This document shows positions 42,041 through 51,109 of a DNA stretch of 64,000 nt, piece by piece (within the stretch, counting starts at the first letter, position 1; the number at the start of each line of letters is the position of its first letter). The DNA lies in NCBI RefSeq assembly GCF_000743715.1, contig NZ_JQEY01000012.1:46660-110659 (forward strand), given 5' to 3'. This stretch comes from Palleronia rufa. Lineage in GTDB: Bacteria > Pseudomonadota > Alphaproteobacteria > Rhodobacterales > Rhodobacteraceae. Under the pieces are notes generated by a model that made no database searches, had not been told where the DNA came from, and saw nothing but the letters and a program-made list of their open reading frames with translations. Made by a program: the position numbers and the translations under genes.

Positions 42041-42297
42041 CAGCCGGTCCCGTCCGCGCCGGGATAGCCGATGAACAGCGAGACGGGGGCGCCGAGGCGG
42101 ACGATCCCGATCGCGCGGTCCTGCCGCATGACGCCGACTGTGAACCACCGGATGATCTTGGCGAAGAGGGCGTACACGTTCCGGGGGACGTGGTTCAGCA
42201 CGGTCAGGGCGTAGCCGGTCAGATACACGAACGTGGCGGTCCGGTCCGCGAGTCCGGTGGGGCGCTGCCGCGCGTTCGGCCGGTCGATCATCGCCAT
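42040..42297 (-). CDS. 85-aa protein translationally coupled between betB and betA
   Basis: A short protein, [19 protein letters not shown] and onward, with one mildly hydrophobic segment ([15 protein letters not shown]) and a basic middle. Its ATG overlaps the betB stop (TGATG) and its stop overlaps the betA ATG the same way, so it is very probably translated. I do not recognise a family. It could be a membrane tether or assembly factor for BetA/BetB; this is inference from position only. Confidence 0.65.
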   Translation of the reverse strand: MAMIDRPNARQRPTGLADRTATFVYLTGYALTVLNHVPRNVYALFAKIIRWFTVGVMRQDRAIGIVRLGAPVSLFIGYPGADGTG

Positions 42298-43754
42298 CAG
42301 AACGGTGCCTCGGTCTTGTTCAGAGACACGTAGACGGACTTGACCTGGCTGTAATGGGCGATGGCGGCCCTGGAGTTCTCGCGCCCCACGCCGGAGGCCT
42401 TGCTGCCGCCGAACGGCGCCTCGACCGGGGTGAGGTTGTAGGCGTTGATATAGGTCGTGCCGGCCTGGAACGCGGCGGCGATGCGGTGGCCGCGGACCAG
42501 GTCGGAGGTGAACACACCTGCGGCAAGGCCGAATTCCGTGGCGTTGGCGCGGCGGATCGCCTCTTCTTCGGTGGTGAATTCGAGGACCGACATGACCGGG
42601 CCGAAGATTTCCTCACGCGCGATAGCCATGTCGTCGGTGACATCCGCGAAGAGCGCGGGCGCGATCCAGAAGCCGGGACGGTCGAGACGCGCGCCGCCGG
42701 CCACCAGCGTCGCACCCTCTACCTTGCCCTGCTCGATGTAATCCAGGACGATGTCGAGCTGGCGCTGGGAGACCATCGGTCCGATCGTCGTGGCCTCATC
42801 CAGCGGATCGCCGATCACCGCGTCCTTCATGCGGCGGGCAAGCGATTTCAGGAATTTCTTGCGGAGTCCCTTCTGCACGAAGACCCGCGTCCCGTTCGAG
42901 CAGATCTGCCCGGTGGAGTAGAAATTGGCGTTGATCGCGGCGGACACGGCGTTGTCGAGATCCGCGTCGTCGAAGATCACCAGGGGCGACTTGCCGCCCA
43001 GCTCCATGGTGGCGTGCTTGAGCTGCGCGGCGGCGGCGGCATAGACCTTGCGCCCCGTCGGCACGGATCCGGTCAGCGACACCTTGGCCACACGCGGATC
43101 GTCCAGCAGTTTCGCGGCCTGGGCCCCGTAGCCCTGCACGACGTTGAACACGCCCGGGGGGGCGCCGGCCTCGGTCAGGATCTCGGCCAGCTTGAGGGTG
43201 CAGAGCGGCGTCGTCTCGCTCGGCTTCATCACCATGGTGTTGCCGCAGGCCAGCGCCGGCGCGGCCTTCCACGCGGCGATCTGGGTGGGGTAGTTCCACG
43301 CGCCGATCCCCAGCACCACGCCCAGCGCCTCGCGCCGGGTATAGACGAAATCGCCGTCCGCAAGGGGAATGTGCTCTCCGGTCAGGCTGCCGGCCAGACC
43401 GCCGAAATATTCCAGCGCGTCGGCGGCGGAGGTGGCGTCGGCCACCAGCGTCTCGGACAGCGGCTTGCCGGTGTCGTGGGTCTCCAGCACCGACATCTCA
43501 TGGTTGCGATCCCGCAGGATGTCGGCGGCGCGGCGCAGGATGCGGCCGCGCATCGTGCCGGTCAGGGCGGCCCAGGCCGGCTGGGCGGCGCTGGCCGCGG
43601 CAAGCGCGCGGTCGATCACCGCGTCGGTCGCGGCGTGAAGACGCGCGATCTCCGCCCCGGTGGCGGGATAGATCACCGGGATCGGATTTCCGCCGGTGTC
43701 TTCGTGATAGGCACCGTCAATGTAGTGGCTGGCCTTGGGCTGCAGATCTTGCAT
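42297..43754 (-). CDS. betB: Betaine aldehyde dehydrogenase
   Basis: BetB oxidises betaine aldehyde to glycine betaine with NAD(P). The 485-aa aldehyde dehydrogenase has the cofactor region [20 protein letters not shown], the catalytic glutamate motif MELGGKSP and the nucleophile [16 protein letters not shown] with Cys in [26 protein letters not shown] is typical of BetB. ATG at 43754 gives the family length. A perfect AT-rich hairpin lies in the 38-base gap after betC. Confidence 0.95.
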   Translation of the reverse strand: MQDLQPKASHYIDGAYHEDTGGNPIPVIYPATGAEIARLHAATDAVIDRALAAASAAQPAWAALTGTMRGRILRRAADILRDRNHEMSVLETHDTGKPLSETLVADATSAADALEYFGGLAGSLTGEHIPLADGDFVYTRREALGVVLGIGAWNYPTQIAAWKAAPALACGNTMVMKPSETTPLCTLKLAEILTEAGAPPGVFNVVQGYGAQAAKLLDDPRVAKVSLTGSVPTGRKVYAAAAAQLKHATMELGGKSPLVIFDDADLDNAVSAAINANFYSTGQICSNGTRVFVQKGLRKKFLKSLARRMKDAVIGDPLDEATTIGPMVSQRQLDIVLDYIEQGKVEGATLVAGGARLDRPGFWIAPALFADVTDDMAIAREEIFGPVMSVLEFTTEEEAIRRANATEFGLAAGVFTSDLVRGHRIAAAFQAGTTYINAYNLTPVEAPFGGSKASGVGRENSRAAIAHYSQVKSVYVSLNKTEAPF

Positions 43755-43769
43755 TCGTTCTCCGGGTCT

Positions 43770-43790
43770 CGAATTTTCGGTGAAAATTCG
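43770..43790. repeat. AT-rich perfect palindrome between betC and betB
   Basis: Nine-base arms CGAATTTTC and GAAAATTCG enclose GGT. It lies wholly in the 38-base gap within the bet operon. The element at 3623-3644 between bchH and bchL has the same arm length and nearly the same sequence, so this looks like a dispersed family. Confidence 0.75.
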
Positions 43791-43792
43791 TG

Positions 43793-45313
43793 TCACTCGC
43801 CGCGGGGGAAGCGCTGGCGTTCCTCGACCACGTTGAGATCCATGTGGTTGCGCATGTAACGCTCTGACGCCTTCTGCAGCGGCTGGAAATCCCACGGGTA
43901 CTGGCCGCCCCGGCTCAGCGCCTCATAGACGACCCAGCGGGCGGACTGGCTGGCGCGGACGTCTGCATCGAACCGGTCCAGATCCCAATGGGCGTTGGAC
44001 ATGAGCCGGAAACGATCGAGCGTCGCGGCATGGGCCGGGTCGGCGGCAAGGTTGGTCAGCTCATCGGGATCGGCGTCCAGGTCAAAGAGCTGCTCATCGT
44101 CCACGGCGCAGTTGGTGTATTTCCAGCGGTCCTGCCGCAGCGCCACCATCGGCGCGACGCTGCCCTCGGCGGCGTATTCCATGCGCACGGGCTGGCGGCG
44201 CGGGGCGCCGGCGCAGACCGGGCGCAGGCTCTCGCCCTCTGTCCAGGGCATGACGCCGCCCATGTCCACGCCGGCAAGGTCGCAAAGCGTCGGGCAGACG
44301 TCGATGGTCGAGACCGGTTCGGTCACCAGGCCCGGCTCCAGACCGGGGGCGCAGAGCATCATCGGCACGCGCGCGGAGCCTTCGAAGAAGCTCATCTTGA
44401 ACCACAGGCCGCGCTCTCCCAGCATATCGCCGTGGTCGGAGACGAACAGCACGATCGCCTCTTGCCGCGTGGCCTCAAGCACGTCCAGGATGTCTCCGAT
44501 CTTCCGGTCGAGATAGGAGATGTTGGCGAAATACGCGCGGCGCGACCGGGCGACGTCCTGCGGGCCGATGTCGAAGGCGCGCCAGTCGTTGGCATCGAAC
44601 AGACGCTTCGAATGGGCGTCCTGATCGTCATAGGGGATCGCCGGGACGCGCGGTTGCAGGTGTTCGCAGCCCTCGTAGAGATCCCAGAACCGGCGGCGCG
44701 CGACATAGGGGTCGTGCGGGTGGGTGAAGCTGACGGTGAGCATCCAGGGCCGGGTGTCGTGGCCGCGGGCGAGGTCGTAGAGCTTGGCGGTGGCGTGATG
44801 GGCGACCTCGTCGTCGTATTCCATCTGGTTGGTGATCTCTGCCACGCCCGCGCCGGTGACGGAGCCGAGATTGTGGTACCACCAGTCGATCCGCTCGCCC
44901 GGCTTGCGGTAATCCGGGGTCCAGCCGAAGTCGGCGGGGTAGATGTCGGTGGTCAGGCGCGCCTCGAAACCGTGAAGCTGGTCGGGGCCGACGAAATGCA
45001 TCTTGCCGCTGAGCGCGGTCTGGTAGCCGGCGCGGCGCAGGTGGTGGGCGTAGGTCGGCAGGGCCGAGGGGAATTCGGCCGCGTTGTCGTAGATGCCGGT
45101 GGAGGACGGCAGCCTCCCGGACATGAAGGCCCCGCGTGCCGGCGCGCAGAGCGGCGAGGCGGTATAGCTGTTGCGGAACCGGACCGAGCGGGCGGCCAGG
45201 CGCTTCAGGTTCGGCGCGTGCAGGAACGGGGCGGGCCCGTCGGGAAAGAGCGTTCCGTTCAGCTGGTCGACCATGAGGACGAGGATGTTGGGCGCTGCCG
45301 TGCCGTCGCTCAT
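43793..45313 (-). CDS. betC: Choline-sulfatase
   Basis: BetC hydrolyses choline-O-sulfate to choline and sulfate. The 506-aa type I sulfatase has the metal site [12 protein letters not shown], the formylglycine motif C56-A-P-A-R ([19 protein letters not shown]), [16 protein letters not shown] and [20 protein letters not shown]. Cysteine must be converted to formylglycine by a maturase not seen here. The start overlaps the betI stop (ATGA). It puts choline-O-sulfate, a common algal and fungal osmolyte, upstream of the betaine pathway. Confidence 0.95.
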   Translation of the reverse strand: MSDGTAAPNILVLMVDQLNGTLFPDGPAPFLHAPNLKRLAARSVRFRNSYTASPLCAPARGAFMSGRLPSSTGIYDNAAEFPSALPTYAHHLRRAGYQTALSGKMHFVGPDQLHGFEARLTTDIYPADFGWTPDYRKPGERIDWWYHNLGSVTGAGVAEITNQMEYDDEVAHHATAKLYDLARGHDTRPWMLTVSFTHPHDPYVARRRFWDLYEGCEHLQPRVPAIPYDDQDAHSKRLFDANDWRAFDIGPQDVARSRRAYFANISYLDRKIGDILDVLEATRQEAIVLFVSDHGDMLGERGLWFKMSFFEGSARVPMMLCAPGLEPGLVTEPVSTIDVCPTLCDLAGVDMGGVMPWTEGESLRPVCAGAPRRQPVRMEYAAEGSVAPMVALRQDRWKYTNCAVDDEQLFDLDADPDELTNLAADPAHAATLDRFRLMSNAHWDLDRFDADVRASQSARWVVYEALSRGGQYPWDFQPLQKASERYMRNHMDLNVVEERQRFPRGE

Positions 45314-45912
45314 GCGGGGGCTCCGATCTCTTTGTCGAGGGCGGCAAGCACATGGGCCCGGGCCGCCGTGGCGCTGGTATCCGCGTCGAGCGCGGCGTGG
45401 AGGTAGAGCCCGTCCACCAGCCCGCCGATCCGCTCGGCCGCGGCAGGGGCCCCGTCGTCCAGCGCGGGGCGCAGCGCATGGCTGAGGTTCGAGGCCAGGC
45501 GGCGGCGGTAGAGGTCGAGCAGACGCCGCGCCTGGGGCGATCTCTGGGCGAGGACGTAGAAGTTGAGCCAGGCCGCGATGGAGCCGCGATGGAAGTTCTG
45601 CTCCGAAAAGCTGGCCCCGACGATCGCCTCCGCGCGGCCCCGCGCGCCGGTGGCGGCACCCAGGCGGCGGCGCACGTCCCTCCCGTAGGCGGTCAGAAGA
45701 TGGCGCATGGCGTCGAGAAACAGGGTTTCCTTGTCGCCGAAATAGTGAAAGGCCAGCGCCGGAGAGATCCCGGCCCGCTTGGCGATCCGGCCCACCGTAA
45801 CGTCAAGAGAGCCCGAGTGGCCGATTTCGGCTATGGTCGCCGCGATCAGATCGGCGCGCCGCCTGACTTCGGCCTTTTCCTTTGCCGGCTTTTCGGTGTC
45901 CAGTGTTGCCAT
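45310..45912 (-). CDS. betI: TetR-family repressor BetI
   Basis: BetI represses the choline-betaine genes and releases DNA when choline is present. The 200-aa protein has a TetR helix-turn-helix (VTVGRIAKRAGISPALAFHYFGDKE split across about 45-75) and a helical ligand domain with FSEQNFHRGSIAAWLNFY and GLVDGLYLHAAL, both BetI-like. It is the first gene of the leftward operon and overlaps betC. A 14-bp dyad, 20 bases upstream of its start and facing choX, is a likely operator. Confidence 0.92.
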   Translation of the reverse strand: MATLDTEKPAKEKAEVRRRADLIAATIAEIGHSGSLDVTVGRIAKRAGISPALAFHYFGDKETLFLDAMRHLLTAYGRDVRRRLGAATGARGRAEAIVGASFSEQNFHRGSIAAWLNFYVLAQRSPQARRLLDLYRRRLASNLSHALRPALDDGAPAAAERIGGLVDGLYLHAALDADTSATAARAHVLAALDKEIGAPA

Positions 45913-45932
45913 GGGCCAGGGATTAGCATCTA

Positions 45933-45946
45933 ATTGACCGATCAAT
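45933..45946. promoter_or_regulatory. Putative BetI operator
   Basis: ATTGACCGATCAAT has 5-bp inverted arms (ATTGA/TCAAT) around CCGA in the 65-base divergent gap of betI and choX. On the minus strand TTGATT (45949-45944) and GCTAAT (45927-45922), 16 bases apart, could form the betI promoter, which the dyad would overlap. Confidence 0.6.
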
Positions 45947-45977
45947 CAAGTAGAGACCGAGAAACAGGGAGACCTCG

Positions 45978-46910
45978 ATGAAACATCTGACCACCGCCTC
46001 CGTCCTTGCGATCCTCGTCGCGGGCGGGGCCAATGCCGCCGCCAATCCGGCCTGTGAGGATGTCACGTTTTCGGACGTGGGCTGGACCGACATTACAACC
46101 ACCACCGCCATCGCCCAGCACGTGCTGCTGGGGCTGGGCTACAGCGTCGACGTGAAGGTGCTGTCGGTGCCGGTCACGTTCGCCTCGCTTGAGAACGACG
46201 ACATCGACGTGTTCCTGGGCAACTGGATGCCGGCCCAGAACCAGGCGATCACCCCCTATCTGGAGTCCGGCGAGATCGAGCAGGTGAACGTCAATCTCGA
46301 AGGCACCAAGTATACGCTCGCCGTGCCGACCTATACCTATGAGGCCGGGTTGCAGAGCTATGCCGACATCGCGAAGTTCGGAGATGAGCTGAACAACAAG
46401 ATCTATGGCATCGAGCCGGGCAACGAGGGCAACGCCTATCTTGTCAGCCTGACCGAACAAGACAAATTCGGCCTGGGCGACTTCGACATCGCCGAAAGCT
46501 CCGAACAGGGGATGCTGGCGCAGGTGCGGCGTGCCTACGACAAGCAGGAGCCGGTGGTGTTCCTGGGCTGGGAGCCGCACCCGATGAACGCCAATTTCGA
46601 CCTGAAGTACCTGCCCGGCGGAGAGGATTTCTTTGGCGGCGAGGGGGTGGTCAACACCGTCACCCGCAAGGGCTATTCCGAAGAATGCCCCAATGTGGGC
46701 AAGCTGCTGTCGCAGATGGATTTCTCTCTGGAGATGGAGAACCAGATCATGGGCGCGATCCTGGATGACGGCGAGGATGCCGGAGACGCGGCGCTGGCCT
46801 GGCTGCGCGAGAACCCCGACGTGCTGGACGGCTGGCTTGCCGGCGTGACGACCCTGGACGGCCAGGAGGGTCTGCCGGCGGTCAAGGAGCACCTGGGCAT
46901 CGGGTCCTGA
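45978..46910 (+). CDS. choX: Choline ABC transporter substrate-binding protein
   Basis: ChoX captures choline in the periplasm. The 310-aa protein has a signal peptide (LAILVAGGANA) and the OpuAC/ProX fold, with VTFSDVGWTDITTTTAIA, DVFLGNWMPAQNQ, YGIEPGNEGN and VVFLGWEPHPMNANFD. Tryptophans in these segments form the quaternary amine cage in characterised ChoX. GGGAG precedes the ATG. It is not followed directly by choW: a GST gene on the opposite strand lies between. Confidence 0.95.
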   Translation: MKHLTTASVLAILVAGGANAAANPACEDVTFSDVGWTDITTTTAIAQHVLLGLGYSVDVKVLSVPVTFASLENDDIDVFLGNWMPAQNQAITPYLESGEIEQVNVNLEGTKYTLAVPTYTYEAGLQSYADIAKFGDELNNKIYGIEPGNEGNAYLVSLTEQDKFGLGDFDIAESSEQGMLAQVRRAYDKQEPVVFLGWEPHPMNANFDLKYLPGGEDFFGGEGVVNTVTRKGYSEECPNVGKLLSQMDFSLEMENQIMGAILDDGEDAGDAALAWLRENPDVLDGWLAGVTTLDGQEGLPAVKEHLGIGS

Positions 46911-46944
46911 TCCGCGCCCGTGGGTGATCCCACAGACACCCGGG

Positions 46945-46963
46945 CCGGTCCAGAGGGGACCGG
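46945..46963. terminator. Hairpin between choX and the convergent GST gene
   Basis: CCGGTCC and GGACCGG form a 7-bp perfect stem around AGAGG. A weaker stem, GTGGG TGAT CCCAC, lies at 46920-46933. They sit between two converging genes and could end both transcripts, though no T-run follows. Confidence 0.45.
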
Positions 46964-46964
46964 C

Positions 46965-47588
46965 TCACTCCGCCGTCGGCAGCAACGCGTCGTCGAGCTC
47001 TGCCGCGCGGCGGATGGCGGGACGCGCGTTCAGCCGGGCGACGTATTCGGCGAAGCCGGGCCGCGCCTCCATGGTGCCGAAGGAAACGCCCCAGCCGATC
47101 TGCGCGCCCAGGTAGACGTCGACGGCGGTGAAATCGTCGCCCAGAAGCCACGGGCGACCGTCGGCCAGAAGTCCCTCCAGCGTGTCGAGCACCGACCCGA
47201 GAGTGCCGTACCCGACCCGACTGCTGAGTTCTGGGGTGGCCGTTTCGATCCCCAGGGAGGCGTTGGTCGCCGCCGCCTCCACCGGACCGGCGCCGAAGAA
47301 CAGCCAGCGGTAATAGGCGCCGCGGCGGTCCGGCGGCGGGGCCAGGCCGGCGCCGGGGAAGGCATCCGCCAGATAGGCGCAGATCGCCGCCGCTTCGGTC
47401 ACCACGGTGCCGCCGTGGACGATGGCCGGCACCTTGCCCATGGGATTGATCGCCAGGTAGTCCGGCGCCTTCATGGTGGTTCCGTAGTCGAGCACGCGGG
47501 TGTCGTACGCCGCGCCGAGCTCTTCCAGCATCGCCCGCACGATGCGCCCCCGGGACATCGGGTTGGTGTAAAAGACAAGGTCGGACAT
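46965..47588 (-). CDS. Glutathione S-transferase
   Basis: A 207-aa GST with an N-terminal thioredoxin-like domain (LVFYTNPMSRGRIVRAMLEE, INPMGKVPAIVHGG, VTEAAAICAYLADAF) and an all-helical C-terminal domain (DDFTAVDVYLGAQIGW). The serine/arginine after NPM may activate glutathione. It reads opposite to choX and choW and occupies the place between them, interrupting an operon that is normally continuous. Substrate unknown. Confidence 0.92.
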   Translation of the reverse strand: MSDLVFYTNPMSRGRIVRAMLEELGAAYDTRVLDYGTTMKAPDYLAINPMGKVPAIVHGGTVVTEAAAICAYLADAFPGAGLAPPPDRRGAYYRWLFFGAGPVEAAATNASLGIETATPELSSRVGYGTLGSVLDTLEGLLADGRPWLLGDDFTAVDVYLGAQIGWGVSFGTMEARPGFAEYVARLNARPAIRRAAELDDALLPTAE

Positions 47589-47658
47589 GGCGGCGCGTCT
47601 CCGGTGGGGTCCGGATGATGCTGCCACCGCCTATCCCATCGCTCAAGGAGGTTGCCGC

Positions 47659-48495
47659 ATGGACTGGCTGACCGAGAACAAGATTCCCGTCGGCCGCGCG
47701 GCCGAAACGGTGTTCGACTGGATCAACGACAACCTTCAGTTGTTGCTCGACTGGCTGTCGACCTTCATGGAGGTGCTGATCGACGCGATTCTGTGGGTAA
47801 TGCAGACGCCCAACCCGCTGGTGGTCATCGCCGCCTTCGTGGCGATCACCTGGGCGCTCCAGCGCAACTGGAAGGTCTGCCTGTTCGTGGCGCTGGGCTT
47901 TCTCTTCGTGCTCAACCAGGATTACTGGGAGGAGACGACCGAAAGCCTGACGCTGGTGCTTTCGGCCTGCATCGTGTGCATGGCCATCGGGGTGCCCATC
48001 GGCATCGCCGCGGCGCACCGGCCGCGCCTCTATTCCGCCCTGCGGCCGGTTCTGGACCTGATGCAGACGCTGCCGACCTTCGTCTATCTGATCCCGGCCA
48101 TCGTGTTCTTCGGCATCGGCATGGTGCCCGGGCTGCTGGCCACGGTGATCTTCGTGCTTCCGGCGCCGATCCGGCTGACCTACCTTGGCATCGCCAGCAC
48201 CCCCACCCCGCTGATCGAGGCCGCGCGCGCCTTCGGTGCCACGCCGCGCCAGCTTCTGTGGAAGGTCGAGATGCCCAGCGCGTTCCCTCAGATCATGGCC
48301 GGTCTGAACCAGACCATCATGCTGTCGCTGTCGATGGTGGTGATCGCGGCGCTGGTGGGCGCCGACGGGCTGGGGGTGCCGGTGGTGCGCGCGCTCAACC
48401 AGGTGAACCCGGCGCTGGGCTTCGAAAGCGGGTTCGTCATCGTGGTGGTGGCGATCATTCTGGACCGGATGCTGAACGTGGGGACGCGGAAATGA
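47659..48495 (+). CDS. choW: Choline ABC transporter permease
   Basis: A 278-aa binding-protein-dependent permease with about six membrane helices and the ProW-type loop EAARAFGATPRQLLWKVEMP that docks to the ATPase. AAGGAGG lies just upstream of ATG 47659. The stop overlaps choV (ATGA). It resembles ProW/OpuAB of betaine transporters; the neighbouring choX and bet genes make choline the likely substrate. Confidence 0.94.
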   Translation: MDWLTENKIPVGRAAETVFDWINDNLQLLLDWLSTFMEVLIDAILWVMQTPNPLVVIAAFVAITWALQRNWKVCLFVALGFLFVLNQDYWEETTESLTLVLSACIVCMAIGVPIGIAAAHRPRLYSALRPVLDLMQTLPTFVYLIPAIVFFGIGMVPGLLATVIFVLPAPIRLTYLGIASTPTPLIEAARAFGATPRQLLWKVEMPSAFPQIMAGLNQTIMLSLSMVVIAALVGADGLGVPVVRALNQVNPALGFESGFVIVVVAIILDRMLNVGTRK

Positions 48496-49517
48496 GCACG
48501 GCGGTGAGGATCGACAACGTCTCCATCGTGTTCGGGGACAAGCCCGAGGTGGCGCTGCCGCTGATGGACGAGGGGATGAAGCGCCCGGAGATTCAGGCGC
48601 GGACGGGTCAGGTGCTGGGCGTCCACGACTGCACGCTCGACGTCGAGGAGGGTGAGATCCTGGTGCTCATGGGGCTGTCGGGGTCCGGCAAGTCCACGCT
48701 TCTGCGCGCCGTCAACGGGCTGAACCCGGTGGCGCGCGGCAGCGTCACGGTGACCGATGGCGACTGGTCGTGCGAGGTGACGGACGCGACGAAGTCGGAC
48801 CTGCGCCGGGTCCGTCAGGCATGCGTGTCGATGGTGTTCCAGCAGTTCGGACTGCTGCCCTGGCGCACGGTGCGCGAGAATGTCGGCCTGGGGCTGGAAC
48901 TGGGCGGCCAGTCGAAATCCCAGTATGCGGAGGCGGTGGACCGGCAGCTGGAACTGGTCGGCCTGTCGGACTGGGCCGAGCGCAAGGTGGGCGAACTGTC
49001 CGGCGGGATGCAGCAGCGGGTGGGGCTGGCGCGGGCCTTCGCCACGGACGCGCCGATCCTGCTGATGGACGAGCCGTTCTCCGCGCTCGACCCTCTGATC
49101 CGCAACAAGCTTCAGGATGAGCTTCTGGAACTGCAGCAGCGGCTGCAGCGGACGATCATCTTCGTCAGTCACGATCTGGACGAGGCGTTCAAGATCGGCA
49201 ACCGGATCGCGATCATGGAGGGCGGGCGGATCGTGCAATGCGGCACCCCGCAGGAGATCTTTTCCAGGCCCGCCGACGATTACGTGGCGGATTTCGTCGC
49301 GCATATGAACCCGTTGGGGGTGCTTACGGCGCGCGACGTCATGGAGCCGGGAGACGCCGGCGCGACGGGCGTGGAGGCCGACGCGTCGGTTGCAGACACC
49401 ATGCGCGCGCTGATCGCGGCGGACGGGCCGGTGCGCGTGACCGAGGCCGGCAATGGCATCGGCCGGGTGACGCGCGGCGGGCTGATGCGCAGGCTGCTCG
49501 ACCCGCGGGAGCGGTGA
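48492..49517 (+). CDS. choV: Choline ABC transporter ATP-binding protein
   Basis: A 341-aa ABC ATPase with Walker A GLSGSGKSTLLRAVNGL, the Q loop (VFQQFGLLPWRTV), signature LSGGMQQRVGLARAF, Walker B ILLMDEPFSALDP and H loop VSHDLDEAFK. The C-terminal part after about 260 (LTARDVMEPG onward) is a short regulatory domain where ProV has CBS repeats. ATGA overlap joins it to choW. Converges on the aldolase gene with a 13-base gap. Confidence 0.94.
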   Translation: MSTAVRIDNVSIVFGDKPEVALPLMDEGMKRPEIQARTGQVLGVHDCTLDVEEGEILVLMGLSGSGKSTLLRAVNGLNPVARGSVTVTDGDWSCEVTDATKSDLRRVRQACVSMVFQQFGLLPWRTVRENVGLGLELGGQSKSQYAEAVDRQLELVGLSDWAERKVGELSGGMQQRVGLARAFATDAPILLMDEPFSALDPLIRNKLQDELLELQQRLQRTIIFVSHDLDEAFKIGNRIAIMEGGRIVQCGTPQEIFSRPADDYVADFVAHMNPLGVLTARDVMEPGDAGATGVEADASVADTMRALIAADGPVRVTEAGNGIGRVTRGGLMRRLLDPRER

Positions 49518-49530
49518 CGGGGTGCGGGGA

Positions 49531-50301
49531 TCAGCCCCCCGCGAAGGAGGCGCGCAGCGACGTGGCCCCGCCGGCCAGAAGCATCACGTCGAGACCGACG
49601 GCCGTGAACAGCGTGCCCCGCGCCATGGCCGCGCGCGCCATCTCCGGCGCCACATAGAGGATCCCCGAAGGCACCTTGAGCGACACCAGCCGGTCGAGTG
49701 CGGCGTCGATCCGCGCCTGAACCTCCGGGTGGCCCGGATCGCCCGGATGCCCCAGGCTGGCCGAGAGATCCGCAGGACCGATGAACACGCCGTCCACGCC
49801 GGGGGTCGTGGCGATCTCGTCCAGCGCATCCAGCCCGGCGGCGGTCTCGATCTGGAGGATCACGCAGAGTTCCTGCGCGGCGCGGGCGATGTAGTCGGGG
49901 ACCGTCCCGTAGCCGCTGGCGCGGTGGTGGCCGGCGACGCCGCGGATCCCCTCTGGCGGGTAGCGGGTGGCGGCGACCGCGGCGCGGGCCTCTTCGCCGG
50001 ACTGGATATAGGGGATGAGAAGGCTCTGGGCACCGATGTCGAGGAGCCGCTTGATGAGCACCGGATCGTTCGCCTCGGGCCGGACGACGGCCGAGACGCC
50101 GTCGATCCCGGCGATGGCCTGAAGCGCGCTCAGCACCTCGCCCACGGAGGTGGGGGCGTGTTCGCAATCGACCACGATCCAGTCGAACCCGGCGCGGGCC
50201 AGGATCTCCGGGATCATCCGCCCGGGCATCGCGTTCCAGATGCCGATCTGGTGGCGCCCGGCGCGCAGGCCGGCCTTGAACCGGTTTCGTGAAAGCTCCA
50301 T
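49531..50301 (-). CDS. HpcH/HpaI family aldolase
   Basis: A 256-aa class II pyruvate aldolase. It shows WIVVDCEHAPTSVGE, VVRPEANDPVLIKRLLDIGA, LIPYIQSGEEARAAV, YPPEGIRGVAG and VDGVFIGPADLSASLGHPG, which carry the metal-binding Glu/Asp and substrate Arg of the family (HpaI, GarL, YfaU). It cleaves 2-keto-3-deoxy acids to pyruvate and an aldehyde; which acid is unknown. It lies at the outer edge of the choline island, convergent to choV. Confidence 0.92.
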   Translation of the reverse strand: MELSRNRFKAGLRAGRHQIGIWNAMPGRMIPEILARAGFDWIVVDCEHAPTSVGEVLSALQAIAGIDGVSAVVRPEANDPVLIKRLLDIGAQSLLIPYIQSGEEARAAVAATRYPPEGIRGVAGHHRASGYGTVPDYIARAAQELCVILQIETAAGLDALDEIATTPGVDGVFIGPADLSASLGHPGDPGHPEVQARIDAALDRLVSLKVPSGILYVAPEMARAAMARGTLFTAVGLDVMLLAGGATSLRASFAGG

Positions 50302-50524
50302 TTTCGTCCGTGTCCCTGTGGATCGGCAGAGGCTAAGACGGCTGGGCGGGATCGGCAATCCCGTCCCGGGGTTCCCGAGATGACGGCCGACGCGGGATCG
50401 CCTGTCCGGGCCCCGGCGCGGGGGGCCGGCTGGCGGCCCGGACGGGCGACGGTCGAGGCCGGCCCGCCGCGACCTGGACGGGATCCTGCGGACCGATGAG
50501 GGCCGTCGGCAAGTTGGGGGGCAC

Positions 50525-51109
50525 ATGGCACTGACATTCGACACATTGACCGACGATGGCGTGGGGGAGGCGCTGGACGATCTGGCGCGTCTCCGGTGCG
50601 AGGTGTTCCGCGACTGGCCCTATCTCTACGACGGCGATCCGGCGGACGAAGCCGCCTATCTGCAAAGCTACCGGAACACGCCCGGCGCGATCCTGGTGGC
50701 GGCACGCGATGGCGGCACGATCGTGGGATGCGCGACGGGGATGCCGCTGGCCGGACATGAGGATGCGCGGAACGTGCCGCTGGACGCGCTGGGGCTGGAG
50801 GTGGCGCGGGTGTTCTACTGCGCGGAGTCGGTCCTTCTGCCCGCCTACCGGGGACAGGGGGCCGGCCACGCGTTCTTCGACCTGCGCGAGGATCACGCCC
50901 GCGCCCGGGGATTCGACGTGTCGATGTTCTGCGGCGTGGAGCGGCCCCGCGATCATCCGGACCGGCCCGCGGACGCCCGCCCGCTGGCGCCGTTCTGGGA
51001 GGCGCGCGGCTACCGCGCCCGCGACGCGCTGATCCACATGACCTGGACGGACCGCGGGGCGGACGCGCCCAGCCGCAAGGCGCTGCGCGTCTGGACGCGC
51101 CCGCTGTGA
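50525..51109 (+). CDS. GNAT-family N-acetyltransferase
   Basis: A 194-aa acetyltransferase with the acetyl-CoA loop YRGQGAGHAFFDLREDHAR preceded by VFYCAESVLLPA and a C-terminal FWEARGYRARDALIHMTW. The N-terminal DLARLRCEVFRDWPYLYDG resembles a group of proteins often paired with nitrilases. The nitrilase gene begins within its stop (GTGA), so the two may act on one amine or amide. GGGGGG before the start is a plausible ribosome site. Confidence 0.85.
   Translation: MALTFDTLTDDGVGEALDDLARLRCEVFRDWPYLYDGDPADEAAYLQSYRNTPGAILVAARDGGTIVGCATGMPLAGHEDARNVPLDALGLEVARVFYCAESVLLPAYRGQGAGHAFFDLREDHARARGFDVSMFCGVERPRDHPDRPADARPLAPFWEARGYRARDALIHMTWTDRGADAPSRKALRVWTRPL

Noticed and set aside
45933..45946. 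FNR/FnrL box in the betI-choX gap
   Set aside because: The arms are TTGA and TCAA separated by four bases; an FNR box needs TTGAT-N4-ATCAA, two bases longer. A BetI-type dyad is the better reading.
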